Of a DNA stretch of 64,000 bases, positions 22,587 to 31,719 are shown one piece after another. The stretch's first letter is position 1. Every line of letters begins with the position of its first letter. Location: positions 10,119,001 to 10,183,000 of the forward strand of contig NZ_CP095481.1 in assembly GCF_023023025.1 (NCBI RefSeq). Direction: 5' to 3'. A program made the position numbers and the translations under genes. The notes below the pieces were generated by a model. It searched no databases. It was not told the origin of the DNA and saw only the letters and a program-made list of their open reading frames with translations. This DNA comes from Amycolatopsis sp. WQ 127309. GTDB lineage: Bacteria; Actinomycetota; Actinomycetes; Mycobacteriales; Pseudonocardiaceae.

Positions 22587-23283
22587 CCCGCTGGTGGCCG
22601 ACGATCAGCCCGACGATCGCGGCGACCGAGAGCACCGCCAGGAACGCGGCGGGGGTGACCGGCAGGCCGAAGTCGTCGACGAGCCAGTACCCGAGGCCCG
22701 AGCCGTTGATGTCACCCCTGAAGGTCATGACCGTGCCGAAACCGACCGCCACGGGCAGCAGCCACGAGCGGGTGAGGATCTCCGCCCGCGACGGCCACGC
22801 CGGTCCCGGCAGCAGCACGCCGGCCGTCGCCGTCAGCGGCAGGATCGCGAACGGCCACACCAAGGCGCCCAGCAGCACGGCCGCCGAGCCGAGCAGGGTC
22901 AGCAGCACGATCGACGTGTGGATGCCGAAGTCCTCGTCGAGCGAAGGCGTCGACGCCGGAGTGGCCACGAGCATCACCACGAGCCCGGCCGCCACCGGGC
23001 CGAACCACGCGACCGCCGCCTGCCGGCCGGTGGGCCCGCCGTCCCGGGACGACCAGGAGTCGATGTCGCACACCAGTTTCCCGCGCGGCGAAAGGTCCGC
23101 GCGGACGTAGACCGCCAGCGACACCTGGAGCAGGCCGTTGACGGCGTAGGCACCCAGCAGGATCGCCACCCCGGTGCCCTGGCTGCCGCCGTCGCCGTCG
23201 AGGAAGAACGCGAAGTAGCCCCACAGGCCCGCGACCGTCGCCGCGGCGGCGACGGCGAGTTCGGGCAGGGCGCGGATTTTCAT
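22378..23283 (-). CDS. Integral membrane protein, unknown; long antisense C-terminal tail
   Basis: The first 230 residues contain about six hydrophobic segments (for example TVAGLWGYFAFFL, VAAGLVVMLVA, VLLTLLGSAAVLLGALVW, AFLAVLSVAAIVGLIVG), so this is a polytopic membrane protein that I do not recognise. The final 70 residues are almost only Arg, Ala and Pro and are read from the strand opposite the oxidoreductase gene. They are unlikely to be a folded domain; a stop codon near 22590 may have been lost by mutation or sequencing error. The ATG at 23283 has GGGAGGAG-like purines on the wrong side only, so the ribosome site is unclear. Confidence 0.6.
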   Translation of the reverse strand: MKIRALPELAVAAAATVAGLWGYFAFFLDGDGGSQGTGVAILLGAYAVNGLLQVSLAVYVRADLSPRGKLVCDIDSWSSRDGGPTGRQAAVAWFGPVAAGLVVMLVATPASTPSLDEDFGIHTSIVLLTLLGSAAVLLGALVWPFAILPLTATAGVLLPGPAWPSRAEILTRSWLLPVAVGFGTVMTFRGDINGSGLGYWLVDDFGLPVTPAAFLAVLSVAAIVGLIVGHQRARARRARSCPAAARPPRAPRPLRPAGTPPAPARGSNLPRTARQPARDRAARPAARRARRPRRGRRARGR

Positions 23284-23329
23284 GGGAGGAGCAGGGTATC
23301 CGCCGGGAGCGCGGTCCGGTGTGGGTCGT

Positions 23330-25204
23330 TCAACCGAGGCGGTGCAGGCGCAGCGCCAGCTGGATCTCCAGGGCCCGGTCCGGCGCCTGCCAGTCCTCCC
23401 CCAGCAGCGACGCGATCCGTTCCAGCCGCTGCACGACGGTGTTGACGTGGACGTGCAGCACGTCCTTCGTCCGCGCCAGCTGCGAACCGCTCGCGAAGTA
23501 CGCGCGCAGCGTCGCGACCAGCTCGGTGCCGCGGCGTTCGTCGTAGCCGAGGACCGGGCCGAGCGTCGCGCGGACGAACGCGCCGAGGTCGGCCTGGTCG
23601 CCGAGCAGCTGGCCGAGGAAACCGAGGCCGGCCATGTCCGCGCCCTCGCCGGCGCGGCCGAGCGCGAGCAGCGCCCGCACGCACCGCGCCGCTTCGGCGT
23701 GGGCCGCGGCCAGGGCTTCGGGCCCCGCGCCGGGGCCGGCCGCGCCGACGGTGACCGGGCGCCCGGTCACCGCGCCGAGGTCGGCGGCGACGCGGCGGGC
23801 CAGCTCGCCCGGGTCGCCGGTGCCCAGCAGGACGACCTCCTCCGCGTGCACGCCGACCAGCGTCGCGTGCCGGACGGCGGCGCTCGCGAGCCGTCGCCGG
23901 GACACGTCGTCGGCGTGCACGACCAGCACCGCGTGCGGCGCGGCGAGGTCGATGCCGAGCCGGCGGCCGCGGGCGAGCAGCGCGCGCGGGTTGCGGCCGG
24001 GCGCGGTGAGCAGGTCGGTCAGCAGCTCGCCGCGCACCTCGTCCTCGGCCCGCACCACCGACCGCCGCAGCATGAGCAGCAACGCCGTCACGACGCCGGC
24101 GCGTTCGAACAGCCGCCGGTCCGGGTCGGCGAGGTCCGCGCGGCCGGTCAGCACCAGGCTGCCGAGCAGCTCCGGCCCGGCCTGCACCGAGCAGACCCAG
24201 GAGTCCGCATCGGACACCGTGGGCACGGCCCGGCCCGCCGCCCGGGACGCGGCGAGCGCGGCCGGGTCGTGGCGCGCCGGGTCCGCCGAGTGCGCCAGGA
24301 CGGCGCCCTCGGTGTCGAACACCGTGAGGGCCCCGCGCAGCACCCCGGCGACGGCCGCCGCGACGTCCGGCAGGTCGCCACCACGCAGCACCAGGTCGGT
24401 GAGGCGGTCGTGCGCGTCTTCGGCGCGTTCCATCGCCTCGTTGTGCGCGCGGATCGTCGCGTTGGCCTCGTTGAGCTCCGCGACGGCGCGGCGCGTCTGG
24501 TCGAGGAGGTTCGCGCTGTCCAGGGCGATCGCCGCGTGGTCGGCCAGCGACGACAGCAGCGCCACTTCGTCCGCGGAGAACTCGCGCGCACTGCGGTCGG
24601 ACGCGAAGAGCACTCCGAGCACCTTCGAACCGATCGCCAGCGGGACGCCGAGGATCGCGGTCAGGCCCTCGTCCTTGACGCCGGAGTCGATGTGGCGGGT
24701 GTGCCGGAAGCGTTCGTCGGTGAAGTAGTCCGCCGTCGAGTACGGCCGCGCGGTCTGCGCGACGAGCCCGCCGAGGCCCTCGCCCATGCCGAGCACGATC
24801 TGCTGGAACTCCGCCGACACCGAGCCGTCGCTGACCCGGATGTAGGTCTTGCCCTCGGCCTCGTTGTTGAGGCTGAGGTACGAGACGTCGACGCCGAGCA
24901 GCGCCCGCGCGCGGCGGACGATCGAGCGCAGCACGGTGTCCGGTTCGGACAGTCCGGCCAGCTCGCTCGCGGTGTCGAACAACGCGACCAGCTGCGCCTC
25001 GCGCCGCCGGTGCTCGGCCAGTGTCTCGCGGATGCGCAGGGCCAGCTCGCCCGCGTTCGCCAGCGCGGTCAGGTCGGCGGCGGCGAGGGCGCCCTCGGCG
25101 CGCGCGGCCACGACGACGTGCGCCAGCTGCTCGGTGCTCGCCCCGGAGGCGAGCAGGTCGAGCAGCCGGCGCAGCGCGTCCGAGGGTGCGGTCACGGCGG
25201 TCAT
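23330..25204 (-). CDS. GAF-domain PucR/CdaR-family transcriptional regulator
   Basis: The 624-residue protein has an N-terminal helical segment, a GAF domain at about 65-215 (ASELAGLSEPDTVL, LGVPLAIGSKVLGVLFASD), a short coiled linker (RRAVAELNEANATIRAHNEAM, split around Asn), a GGDEF-like regulatory region, and at the end the PucR helix-turn-helix (LRAYFASGSQLARTKDVLHVHVNTVVQRLERI, in two parts). Such proteins activate catabolic genes after binding a metabolite. It starts one nucleotide after the MHS transporter stop, so it is the third gene of the 3-hydroxybutyrate operon and probably senses its substrate. Confidence 0.88.
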   Translation of the reverse strand: MTAVTAPSDALRRLLDLLASGASTEQLAHVVVAARAEGALAAADLTALANAGELALRIRETLAEHRRREAQLVALFDTASELAGLSEPDTVLRSIVRRARALLGVDVSYLSLNNEAEGKTYIRVSDGSVSAEFQQIVLGMGEGLGGLVAQTARPYSTADYFTDERFRHTRHIDSGVKDEGLTAILGVPLAIGSKVLGVLFASDRSAREFSADEVALLSSLADHAAIALDSANLLDQTRRAVAELNEANATIRAHNEAMERAEDAHDRLTDLVLRGGDLPDVAAAVAGVLRGALTVFDTEGAVLAHSADPARHDPAALAASRAAGRAVPTVSDADSWVCSVQAGPELLGSLVLTGRADLADPDRRLFERAGVVTALLLMLRRSVVRAEDEVRGELLTDLLTAPGRNPRALLARGRRLGIDLAAPHAVLVVHADDVSRRRLASAAVRHATLVGVHAEEVVLLGTGDPGELARRVAADLGAVTGRPVTVGAAGPGAGPEALAAAHAEAARCVRALLALGRAGEGADMAGLGFLGQLLGDQADLGAFVRATLGPVLGYDERRGTELVATLRAYFASGSQLARTKDVLHVHVNTVVQRLERIASLLGEDWQAPDRALEIQLALRLHRLG

Positions 25205-25205
25205 G

Positions 25206-26570
25206 CTAGGGCGAAACGGTCGCCGTCTCCGCTTGGACGTCTTCGTCGTGCAGGGATTCGCCGCGGGTCTCGCGGGCGGCGAGCAGCGCGACGACCGTGA
25301 TCAGGCACATCGCGGCGACGTACAGCGACACCGGAATCGTGCTGCCCCAGCTCTGGAACAGCGCCACGGCGATCAGCGGCGCGACGGCCCCGGCCGCGAT
25401 CGACGACAGCTGCCCGCCGACGGAAAGGCCGGTGTAGCGGACGCGGGTCGGGAACTGCTCGGCGAAGAAAGCGGCCTGCGGCCCGTACATCGCGCCGTGC
25501 AGCACCAGCCCGACGGTCGTCGCCAGCACGATCACGGCGGCCGACTTCGTGTCCAGCAGCGCGAAGAACGCGAAGCCCCACAAGGCCATGCCGATCGCGC
25601 CGAACAGGTACACCGGACGCCGGCCGACGCGGTCCGACAGCGCGCCCCACAACGGGATCGTCACGAAGTGCACGGCCGAGCCGATCAGCACCGCGCTCAG
25701 GCCGAGGCCCTTCGCCAGGTGCAGCCCGGTCGTGACGTACACCAGGATGAACGCCGTCAGCACGTAGTAGGAGACGTTCTCGGCCATCCGCGCGCCGATC
25801 GTGACGAGCACTTGGCGCCAGCTGTCGCGGAAGACCTCGACGACGGGGACGTGCTTCCCGGGCCGCTCCTCGGCGCGGCGCTGGGCGGCCAGGAACACCG
25901 GCGACTCCGAGACGGCCAGCCGGATCCACAGGCCGATCACCAGCAGCACCCCGGAGAGCAGGAACGGGACCCGCCAGCCCCACGCCAGGAACGTCGCGTC
26001 GGACTGCGTGGCGGACAGGATCGCCAGCACGCCGGTGGCGAGCAGGTTGCCGCCGGGCGCGCCGCACTGCGGCCACGACGCCCAGAACCCGCGCCGCTTC
26101 GCGTCCCCGTGCTCGGAGACGATCAGCACCGCGCCACCCCATTCGCCGCCGAGCGCGAAGCCTTGGACCAGGCGCAGCAGCGTGAGCAGGACCGGCGCGG
26201 CGACGCCCGCGGTGGCGTACGTCGGCAGCACGCCCATCAGGCAGGTCGAGCCGCCCATCAGGACCAGGCTGAAGATCAGGAGCTTCTTCCGGCCGAGCCG
26301 GTCGCCGTAGTGGCCGAAGACGAGCCCGCCGATCGGCCGCGCGAGGAACCCGACGGCGTAGGTGAGGAACGCCAGCAGCGTGCCGTTGAGCGGGTTCGCC
26401 GTCGGGAAGAACACCTTGTTGAACACCAGCGCGGCGGCGGAGGTGTAGAGGAAGAAGTCGTACCACTCGATGGTGGTGCCGATCAGGCTCGCGCCGACGA
26501 TCTTGGCGATCGCCGACCGCGGGGGCTGGCTCACTGGGGCGTCCAATTCGGCGTCCAATTCGGGCTCCAC
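25206..26570 (-). CDS. MHS-family (MFS) carboxylate:H+ symporter
   Basis: Twelve-span MFS transporter of the metabolite:H+ symporter group (KgtP, ShiA, ProP). Typical motifs: IGTTIEWYDFFLYTSAAAL, GHYGDRLGRKKLLIFSLVLM, LVQGFALGGEWGGAVLIVSE and SDRVGRRPVYLFG. Substrates of the family are small organic acids and betaines. Placed between 3-hydroxybutyrate dehydrogenase and a PucR activator, it probably imports 3-hydroxybutyrate or a related acid. The start is uncertain: GTG at 26570, TTG at 26558 or GTG at 26534. The N terminus contains a 12-bp direct duplication giving ELDAELDA. The gene begins about 20 bp after the dehydrogenase stop. Confidence 0.88.
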   Translation of the reverse strand: MEPELDAELDAPVSQPPRSAIAKIVGASLIGTTIEWYDFFLYTSAAALVFNKVFFPTANPLNGTLLAFLTYAVGFLARPIGGLVFGHYGDRLGRKKLLIFSLVLMGGSTCLMGVLPTYATAGVAAPVLLTLLRLVQGFALGGEWGGAVLIVSEHGDAKRRGFWASWPQCGAPGGNLLATGVLAILSATQSDATFLAWGWRVPFLLSGVLLVIGLWIRLAVSESPVFLAAQRRAEERPGKHVPVVEVFRDSWRQVLVTIGARMAENVSYYVLTAFILVYVTTGLHLAKGLGLSAVLIGSAVHFVTIPLWGALSDRVGRRPVYLFGAIGMALWGFAFFALLDTKSAAVIVLATTVGLVLHGAMYGPQAAFFAEQFPTRVRYTGLSVGGQLSSIAAGAVAPLIAVALFQSWGSTIPVSLYVAAMCLITVVALLAARETRGESLHDEDVQAETATVSP

Positions 26571-26590
26571 TTCCTTGTGGCGGACGGGTT

Positions 26591-27340
26591 CTAGGCGGCG
26601 GTCCAGCCGCCGTCGAGCGGGATGGAGGCCCCGGTGACGTGGCCGGCGTGCGGCGAGCACAGCCACGTCACCAGGGAAGCGACGTCCCCGGGTTCGATGA
26701 GCTTCTTGATCGCGGCGCGCTTGAGGAGGACCTCGGCGACGACGTCCGCACGCGGGATGTCGTGCTCGGCGGCCTGCGCGTCGATCTGCCCGTCGACGAG
26801 CGGGGTGCGGACGTAGCCGGGGTTGACGCAGTTGCTGGTGACGCCGTGTTCGGCGCCCTCCAGCGCGGCGACCTTGGAGAGCCCTTCGAGCCCGTGCTTC
26901 GCGGTGACGTAAGCGGCTTTGTAGGCGGAGGCGCGAAGCCCGTGGACGCTCGACATGTTGACGATCCGCCCCCAGCCCCGCGCGTACATCGACGGGAGGC
27001 TCCGCCGGATGAGCAGGAAGGGCGCGGTGACCATCAGCGCCTGGATGCGCGCGAACCGCTCGGGCGGGAAATCCTCGAGCGGCGCGACGTGCTGGATCCC
27101 GGCGTTGTTGACCAGGATGTCGACCTCGGCCGGGAGGGCGTCGATGGCCCCGGCGTCGGTGAGGTCGACGGCGTGCGCCCACCCCCCGACCTCGGTCGCC
27201 GCGGCCTCGGCGTTCTCCGCGTCGACGTCGACGACGTGCACCTTGGCCCCGGCCGCGGCGAGGGCGCGGACGCAGGCCAGGCCGATACCGCCGGCCCCGC
27301 CGGTGACGAGGGCGGTGCGCCCGTCCAGATCGCTGGTCAT
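26591..27340 (-). CDS. bdhA: D-3-hydroxybutyrate dehydrogenase (SDR)
   Basis: This 249-residue short-chain dehydrogenase interconverts D-3-hydroxybutyrate and acetoacetate with NAD. It shows TGGAGGIG (13-20), NNAGIQHV (78-85) and the catalytic Ser130/131, Tyr144 and Lys148 (YVTAK). Gln83, His133 and Lys141 are spaced exactly like the substrate-carboxylate-binding Gln, His and Lys known from structurally studied bacterial 3-hydroxybutyrate dehydrogenases, which supports the specificity. The motif PGYVRTPLVDGQI is also typical. Start ATG at 27340 gives the family length; an ATG at 27364 would add eight residues. First gene of the operon with the MHS transporter and PucR regulator. Confidence 0.9.
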   Translation of the reverse strand: MTSDLDGRTALVTGGAGGIGLACVRALAAAGAKVHVVDVDAENAEAAATEVGGWAHAVDLTDAGAIDALPAEVDILVNNAGIQHVAPLEDFPPERFARIQALMVTAPFLLIRRSLPSMYARGWGRIVNMSSVHGLRASAYKAAYVTAKHGLEGLSKVAALEGAEHGVTSNCVNPGYVRTPLVDGQIDAQAAEHDIPRADVVAEVLLKRAAIKKLIEPGDVASLVTWLCSPHAGHVTGASIPLDGGWTAA

Positions 27341-27422
27341 GGACGGGAACGGTAAGCGTGCCACCGGTGCCGAGCCATGTGCGCGGAACCCACAACCCGG
27401 GAAGATCCAGTGGTCGCCGCCG

Positions 27423-27815
27423 CTATGCGCGTTCGGTCAGCACGGACAGGTAGTGCACGTTCGTCATGACGCCGAGGACGTTGCCGAACGGGTCGACGAC
27501 CGAGGCCGTCACGAAGCCCGGGCCGCGCTCGGTGATCGGCTCGTACTCCTTCGCGCCCAGCTCGTGGAGCCGCGCGACCGTCGCCTCGAGGTCGTCGACG
27601 TGCCAGTAGACGATCTCGCCGCCCGGCGTGTCCGCGCCCGCCGGTGCGTACTTGCGGTCGATGAGGCCGAGTTCGTGCTGGTAGTCGCCGATGCGGAACT
27701 CGGCGTAGCCGGGGCGGTGGAAGTAGGGCTCGATGCCCAGGAACTCCGTGTACCAGGCCTGCGCGGCCGCGTGGTCGTCGGCGAAGTACGAGACGGTGGC
27801 CATTCCTCGCAGCAT
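27423..27815 (-). CDS. VOC/glyoxalase-fold protein
   Basis: This 130-residue single VOC protein has two beta-alpha-beta-beta-beta modules: ATVSYFADDHAAAQAWYTEFLG at the start, GEIVYWHVDDLEATVARLHELG in the middle, and the closing VVDPFGNVLGV that carries the last metal ligand or its replacement. Metal-ligand positions are partly present (His, Glu), so it may be a dioxygenase, a glyoxalase or a resistance protein. Start ATG has GGAGCA upstream. Divergent from a WYL regulator, with a 7-bp-arm inverted repeat between them, so it is likely its target. Confidence 0.85.
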   Translation of the reverse strand: MLRGMATVSYFADDHAAAQAWYTEFLGIEPYFHRPGYAEFRIGDYQHELGLIDRKYAPAGADTPGGEIVYWHVDDLEATVARLHELGAKEYEPITERGPGFVTASVVDPFGNVLGVMTNVHYLSVLTERA

Positions 27816-27858
27816 GTCTGCTCCTTGCTCCTTCGGTGTGGAGACAGCATGCGGGACG

Positions 27859-27883
27859 AAAGTGCGCATCGAGTGAGCACTTT
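27859..27883. promoter_or_regulatory. Candidate WYL-regulator operator (inverted repeat)
   Basis: AAAGTGC-N11-GCACTTT, perfect 7-bp arms, in the 86-bp divergent region between the VOC and WYL genes. Its symmetry and spacing (18 bp centre to centre) suit a dimeric DNA-binding protein. Confidence 0.55.
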
Positions 27884-27901
27884 GTTTGCGAGACTGCTCC
27901 C

Positions 27902-28840
27902 ATGCGCGCCGACCGCCTCGTGGCCACCCTCCTGCTGATGCAGACCCGCGGCCGCGTCACCGCGGGCGAGCTGGCCGCGGAGCTGGAGGTCTCCGTCGCG
28001 ACCGCCCGCCGTGACCTCGAAGCGCTCTCGGCCGCCGGCGTGCCCGTCTACCCGCAGCCCGGGCGGGGCGGGGGCTGGCAGCTCGTCGGCGGCGCGCGGA
28101 CCGACCTGTCCGGCCTCACCTCCCGCGAAGCGCAGGCCCTGTTCCTCCTGGCCGGCCCCGCCGCCGCGATCGCGCCGGAGGTGAAGTCCGCGCTGCGCAA
28201 GCTGATGGGCGCGCTGCCCGGCACGTTCCGCGCGGACGCCGAGGCCGCGGCGGACGCGGTGGTCGTCGACCAGGCGGGCTGGGGCGAGCGGCCGAAGGCC
28301 CGGCCGCCGATGGTCGAGGCGCTGCGGGACGCCGTCATCGCGCGCCGCAAGGTCCGCCTGACGTACGCGGGGCGCGAGACGTCGGAGCGGCTCGTCGACC
28401 CGTGGGGCCTCGTCGACAAGGACGACGTCTGGTACCTCGTCGCCGGTACCGAGAAGGGCCGCCGCACGTTCCGCGTCGACCGGATCACCGCGGCCGAGCC
28501 GATCGACGCCGTCGCGGACCGGCCGTCGGACCTCGAACTGGCGCGGGTGTGGGAAGAAGTCGTCGAAGAAGTCGAAAAGCGCCGCTCCCCGCTGACCGCG
28601 GACGTCGTGCTCGACCGGCGGTACCTGAGGGTGCTGCGCGACCGGTTCGGCCGGCACTGCGAGCTGATCGGCGAGCTGCCGGACGACCGCGTGCGCGTCC
28701 GGGTCGCCGCGCCGGCGCCGATCATGATCGCCCAGGAGCTGGCCGGCTGGGGTGCGCTGCTGGAGGTCGAAGGTCCGGAATCCGTACGTGCGGAGCTGGC
28801 TCGCCTCGGATCCGAACTGGTCGCTCAGTACCGTCACTGA
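27902..28840 (+). CDS. WYL-domain transcriptional regulator (YafY type)
   Basis: The 312-residue protein has an N-terminal DeoR-like winged helix (LLLMQTRGRVTAGELAAELE, then VSVATARRDLEALSAAGVPVY). The WYL domain is at about 140-230 (KVRLTYAGRETSERLVDPWG, then LVDKDDVWYLVAG) and a C-terminal WCX-type extension follows. WYL proteins bind small ligands or nucleic acid and regulate adjacent genes. It is divergent from the VOC protein, its probable target. In frame ATG at 27902 starts at the usual MRADRL position. Confidence 0.9.
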   Translation: MRADRLVATLLLMQTRGRVTAGELAAELEVSVATARRDLEALSAAGVPVYPQPGRGGGWQLVGGARTDLSGLTSREAQALFLLAGPAAAIAPEVKSALRKLMGALPGTFRADAEAAADAVVVDQAGWGERPKARPPMVEALRDAVIARRKVRLTYAGRETSERLVDPWGLVDKDDVWYLVAGTEKGRRTFRVDRITAAEPIDAVADRPSDLELARVWEEVVEEVEKRRSPLTADVVLDRRYLRVLRDRFGRHCELIGELPDDRVRVRVAAPAPIMIAQELAGWGALLEVEGPESVRAELARLGSELVAQYRH

Positions 28841-29065
28841 TCGGGTGAAGATCTTTTAGCGGTTCTACTGAGCGTGCGCTTTGTCCTGCCAGACTCGGTA
28901 AACACCGTTCATCGGTACACTGTGGACAGTACGAACACCCACCAAGAGTGTCCGTTACTCTCCGGTATCATGCCGTTCGGAGTATCCGTGCTCACCCGTT
29001 TGCTGCTACCGTAACGCCTCCGTGACCTGAACGTGTGTTCGGTGACACTTCGGTGAGGGCAGACG

Positions 29066-31132
29066 ATGCGTGACGATGTGATCGAGGCGAGTGCCGTGGT
29101 CGGGCATCCGCCGGAGGTGGTGTGGCAGATCGTCGGATCGCCGGAGTGGTATTCCCGGTTCGTTCCGGAGATCAGCTGGTGCGAGGTCCAGGAACCGGCC
29201 TCGCGCGGCCGGGGTCCCAAGGGCCTGATCCGGATCGTCCCCGAGCGCCGCCCGATGCTGGAGACGCAGATCCAGGCCGTCGTCTACCGACCGGGCGAGC
29301 ACGTCGTGTGGTGCGGTGTCCCCGACGACGGCACGTGGGTGTCCCTGGAGCTGAGACCCCTGGCCGGCGGGAAGACCGAGCTGTTCGTCCGGATGATGCT
29401 GCAGCCGGCGCACCTGGAGCTGGTGTCGTCCATCAAGAAGGACATCCGCGTCGTCGCGCGGCGCCTCGACCTGCACCTGTCCGGTCAGGCCGACCCGGAC
29501 GCCGGCCGCGAAGGCGTCAAGGCCACCAAGATCCGCACCACCGGCATCCTGGTGCGCGCCGGGGTGCTCAGCCCCGGCCGGCCGGACAAGCTGGCGCGCC
29601 AGCTCAACTCCGTGGCGCAGTGGGGTGCGACCGTCGCGGGCGGCTACCAGGCCGCCGCGGCCCGCGCCGTCGACCACCCCGCGCTGCACGACGAGCGCAA
29701 CGTCCGCACCTTCGGCCAGGTCCAGGAGCGCAGCGACCGGCTCACCAACGCGCTTTCCGAGCTCGGCGTCGACGAGCGCGACCGGATCGCGCTCATGTGC
29801 CGCAACCACTCCGCGATGGTCGAGTCGTTCGTCGCGGCCAGCAAGCTCGGCGCCGACGTCATCCTGCTCAACACCGGCCTCTCCGCGTCGTCGGTCAAGG
29901 ACGTGCTGGCCGAGCACCGCCCGGCCGCCGTGCTGGCCGACGACGAGTTCGCCCAGACCATCGCGAACGTCCCCGGCGACTTCGCGCGCATCAGCACCTG
30001 GCCGGACTCCGAGACCGGCTACCCGACCGTCGACGAGCTGATCCAGGCCGCCCCCGCCGACCGGCCCAAGCCCGTGGAGCGACCGGGCCGGCTGATCGTG
30101 CTCACCTCCGGCACCACCGGGACGCCGAAGGGCGCGCGCCGCCCGACCCCGAAGGGCATGGGCGCGGCCGCGTCGATCCTCGACCGGATCCCGCTGCGCT
30201 CGGGCGACCGGATCCTCGTGGCGGCGCCGCTGTTCCACAGCTGGGGCCTGGCCGCGATGCAGATCGGGATGGCCCTGCGGTCACCGCTCGCGCTGGTCCG
30301 CAAGTTCGACGCCGAAGAGACCCTGCGGACGATCGCCGAGCAGCGGTGCGACGCGCTGTTCGTCGTGCCGATCATGCTGCAGCGGATCATGGACCTGCCC
30401 GAACGCGTCCGCGCGCGCTACGACCTGTCGTCGCTGCGGATCGTCGCGAGCAGCGGATCGGCGATGTCCGGGGCGTTCGTGACGTCGTTCATGGACACCT
30501 TCGGCGACGTCCTCTACAACTTCTACGGCTCGACCGAGGTCTCCTGGGCGAGCATCGCCGACCCCGCCGACCTGCGTGCCGCCCCGACCACCGCGGGCCG
30601 CTGCCCGCTCGGCACGAGCGTCGCGATCCTCGACGAGGACCGCAAGCCGGTGCCGCCGGGCGGCGAGGGCCAGATCTTCGTCGGCAACGACATGCTGTTC
30701 GACGGCTACACCTCCGGCACGGACCCGGCGCGGGCGGCGGACCTGATGGCCACCGGCGACGTCGGCTACCTCGACGCGGCGGGCCGGCTGTTCGTCACCG
30801 GCCGGGCCGACGAGATGATCGTCTCCGGCGGCGAGAACGTCTTCCCGCGCCCGGTCGAAGAAGCCCTGGTCGCGCTGCCCGGCGTGCACGACGCGGCGGT
30901 GGTCGGCGTGGCCGACGCGGAGTGGGGCCAGCGGCTGGCCGCCTACGTCGTCCCGCGGCGCGGCGCTTCCCTGCACGCGGAGGACATCCGGCAGTACATC
31001 CACCACCGCCTGGCCCGCTTCGCCGTGCCGCGTGACGTCTACTTCGTGCCGGACCTGCCGCGCAACGCGACGGGCAAGATCCTCAAGCGCCTGCTGCACG
31101 ACGACACCTGGCCGGCCACTACGGACTACTGA
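29066..31132 (+). CDS. SRPBCC-acyl-CoA ligase fusion protein
   Basis: At 688 residues, this is longer than a plain FadD-type ligase because an SRPBCC/polyketide-cyclase-like domain (about 1-150: EASAVVGHPPEVVWQIVGSPEW) is fused to the N terminus. The adenylate-forming ligase follows with P-loop LTSGTTGTPKGARR, the YGSTEVSW motif, TGDVGYLDAAGRLFVTGRAD and the catalytic Lys in NATGKILKRLL. It would activate a carboxylic acid, perhaps a lipid, as an acyl-AMP and then acyl-CoA; the N-terminal helix-grip domain may hold a hydrophobic substrate. It stands alone after a 225-bp intergenic region that contains the 12-bp palindrome ACTGTGGACAGT. Its stop overlaps the convergent GyrI-like gene by 7 bp. 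Confidence 0.88.
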   Translation: MRDDVIEASAVVGHPPEVVWQIVGSPEWYSRFVPEISWCEVQEPASRGRGPKGLIRIVPERRPMLETQIQAVVYRPGEHVVWCGVPDDGTWVSLELRPLAGGKTELFVRMMLQPAHLELVSSIKKDIRVVARRLDLHLSGQADPDAGREGVKATKIRTTGILVRAGVLSPGRPDKLARQLNSVAQWGATVAGGYQAAAARAVDHPALHDERNVRTFGQVQERSDRLTNALSELGVDERDRIALMCRNHSAMVESFVAASKLGADVILLNTGLSASSVKDVLAEHRPAAVLADDEFAQTIANVPGDFARISTWPDSETGYPTVDELIQAAPADRPKPVERPGRLIVLTSGTTGTPKGARRPTPKGMGAAASILDRIPLRSGDRILVAAPLFHSWGLAAMQIGMALRSPLALVRKFDAEETLRTIAEQRCDALFVVPIMLQRIMDLPERVRARYDLSSLRIVASSGSAMSGAFVTSFMDTFGDVLYNFYGSTEVSWASIADPADLRAAPTTAGRCPLGTSVAILDEDRKPVPPGGEGQIFVGNDMLFDGYTSGTDPARAADLMATGDVGYLDAAGRLFVTGRADEMIVSGGENVFPRPVEEALVALPGVHDAAVVGVADAEWGQRLAAYVVPRRGASLHAEDIRQYIHHRLARFAVPRDVYFVPDLPRNATGKILKRLLHDDTWPATTDY

Positions 31133-31719
31133 GACACCGGCTGCCGCAGCACGGTCCTGAGCTTCTCCGGTGCCGTGCGGCGGGGGTCGCCGAGGTAGAC
31201 CTCGTGGTGCCGGCCGGTCGGCGTGAGCCCGTGCGCGGCCAGGTACTCGCCGTGCAGCCGGGCCAGCAGCGGGCCTTCGTCGTCGTACGAACCGACGTGC
31301 AGCGCCTGAGCGCACCGGCCTTCCTCGAGAGTCTCGAACCGGACGTCGGCGTCGAGCTTCTTCTTGCGGCGCACGGTTTCGCGGGCTTCTTCGACGTCAT
31401 CCTCGCCGATCCACCCGGGCTGGCTGATGAGCATCGTCCACTGCCAGCTGTCCTTGGCGCGGACGGTGAACGCGGCCAGGTCGTCGGCCCACCACAAGCC
31501 CTCCAGCGGGCCGACGACGAAGTCCCGCTCCGCGGCCCGCTTGAGGGTGTACGCCACGGCGTAGAGCGCCTCGACGGCCCGTTTGTAGCCGTCTGCGGTG
31601 TTCGGGTTGCCGCGGCCGTCGATCGCGAGGAACCGCTGCTCGGGCACGTCCACCAGCGCCCAGTCGGTGTTCTTGGGCGCGTACAACGCTTTCAGGTCCT
31701 TCTTGACGTCGTACGGCAT
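31126..31719 (-). CDS. GyrI-like small-molecule-binding protein
   Basis: This 197-residue protein has the GyrI-like/SHS2 fold known from AraC-associated and stand-alone YdeE/SbmC-type proteins. Seen: VDVPEQRFLAIDGRGNPNT near the start, YAVAYTLKRAA, VGPLEGLWWADD, and the final module GPLLARLHGEYLAAHGLTPTG with HHEVYLGDPRR, the standard end of the family. Such proteins bind hydrophobic drugs or cations. Its ATG overlaps the PadR stop by one nucleotide (TGATG), so the two are coupled and probably form a ligand-responsive pair. Confidence 0.87.
   Translation of the reverse strand: MPYDVKKDLKALYAPKNTDWALVDVPEQRFLAIDGRGNPNTADGYKRAVEALYAVAYTLKRAAERDFVVGPLEGLWWADDLAAFTVRAKDSWQWTMLISQPGWIGEDDVEEARETVRRKKKLDADVRFETLEEGRCAQALHVGSYDDEGPLLARLHGEYLAAHGLTPTGRHHEVYLGDPRRTAPEKLRTVLRQPVSQ

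Noticed and set aside
28914..28933. Palindrome ACTGTGGACAGT before the acyl-CoA ligase as a specific operator
   Set aside because: ACTGTGGAC is a frequent word in this genome (seen in several coding regions), so I could not separate it from background.
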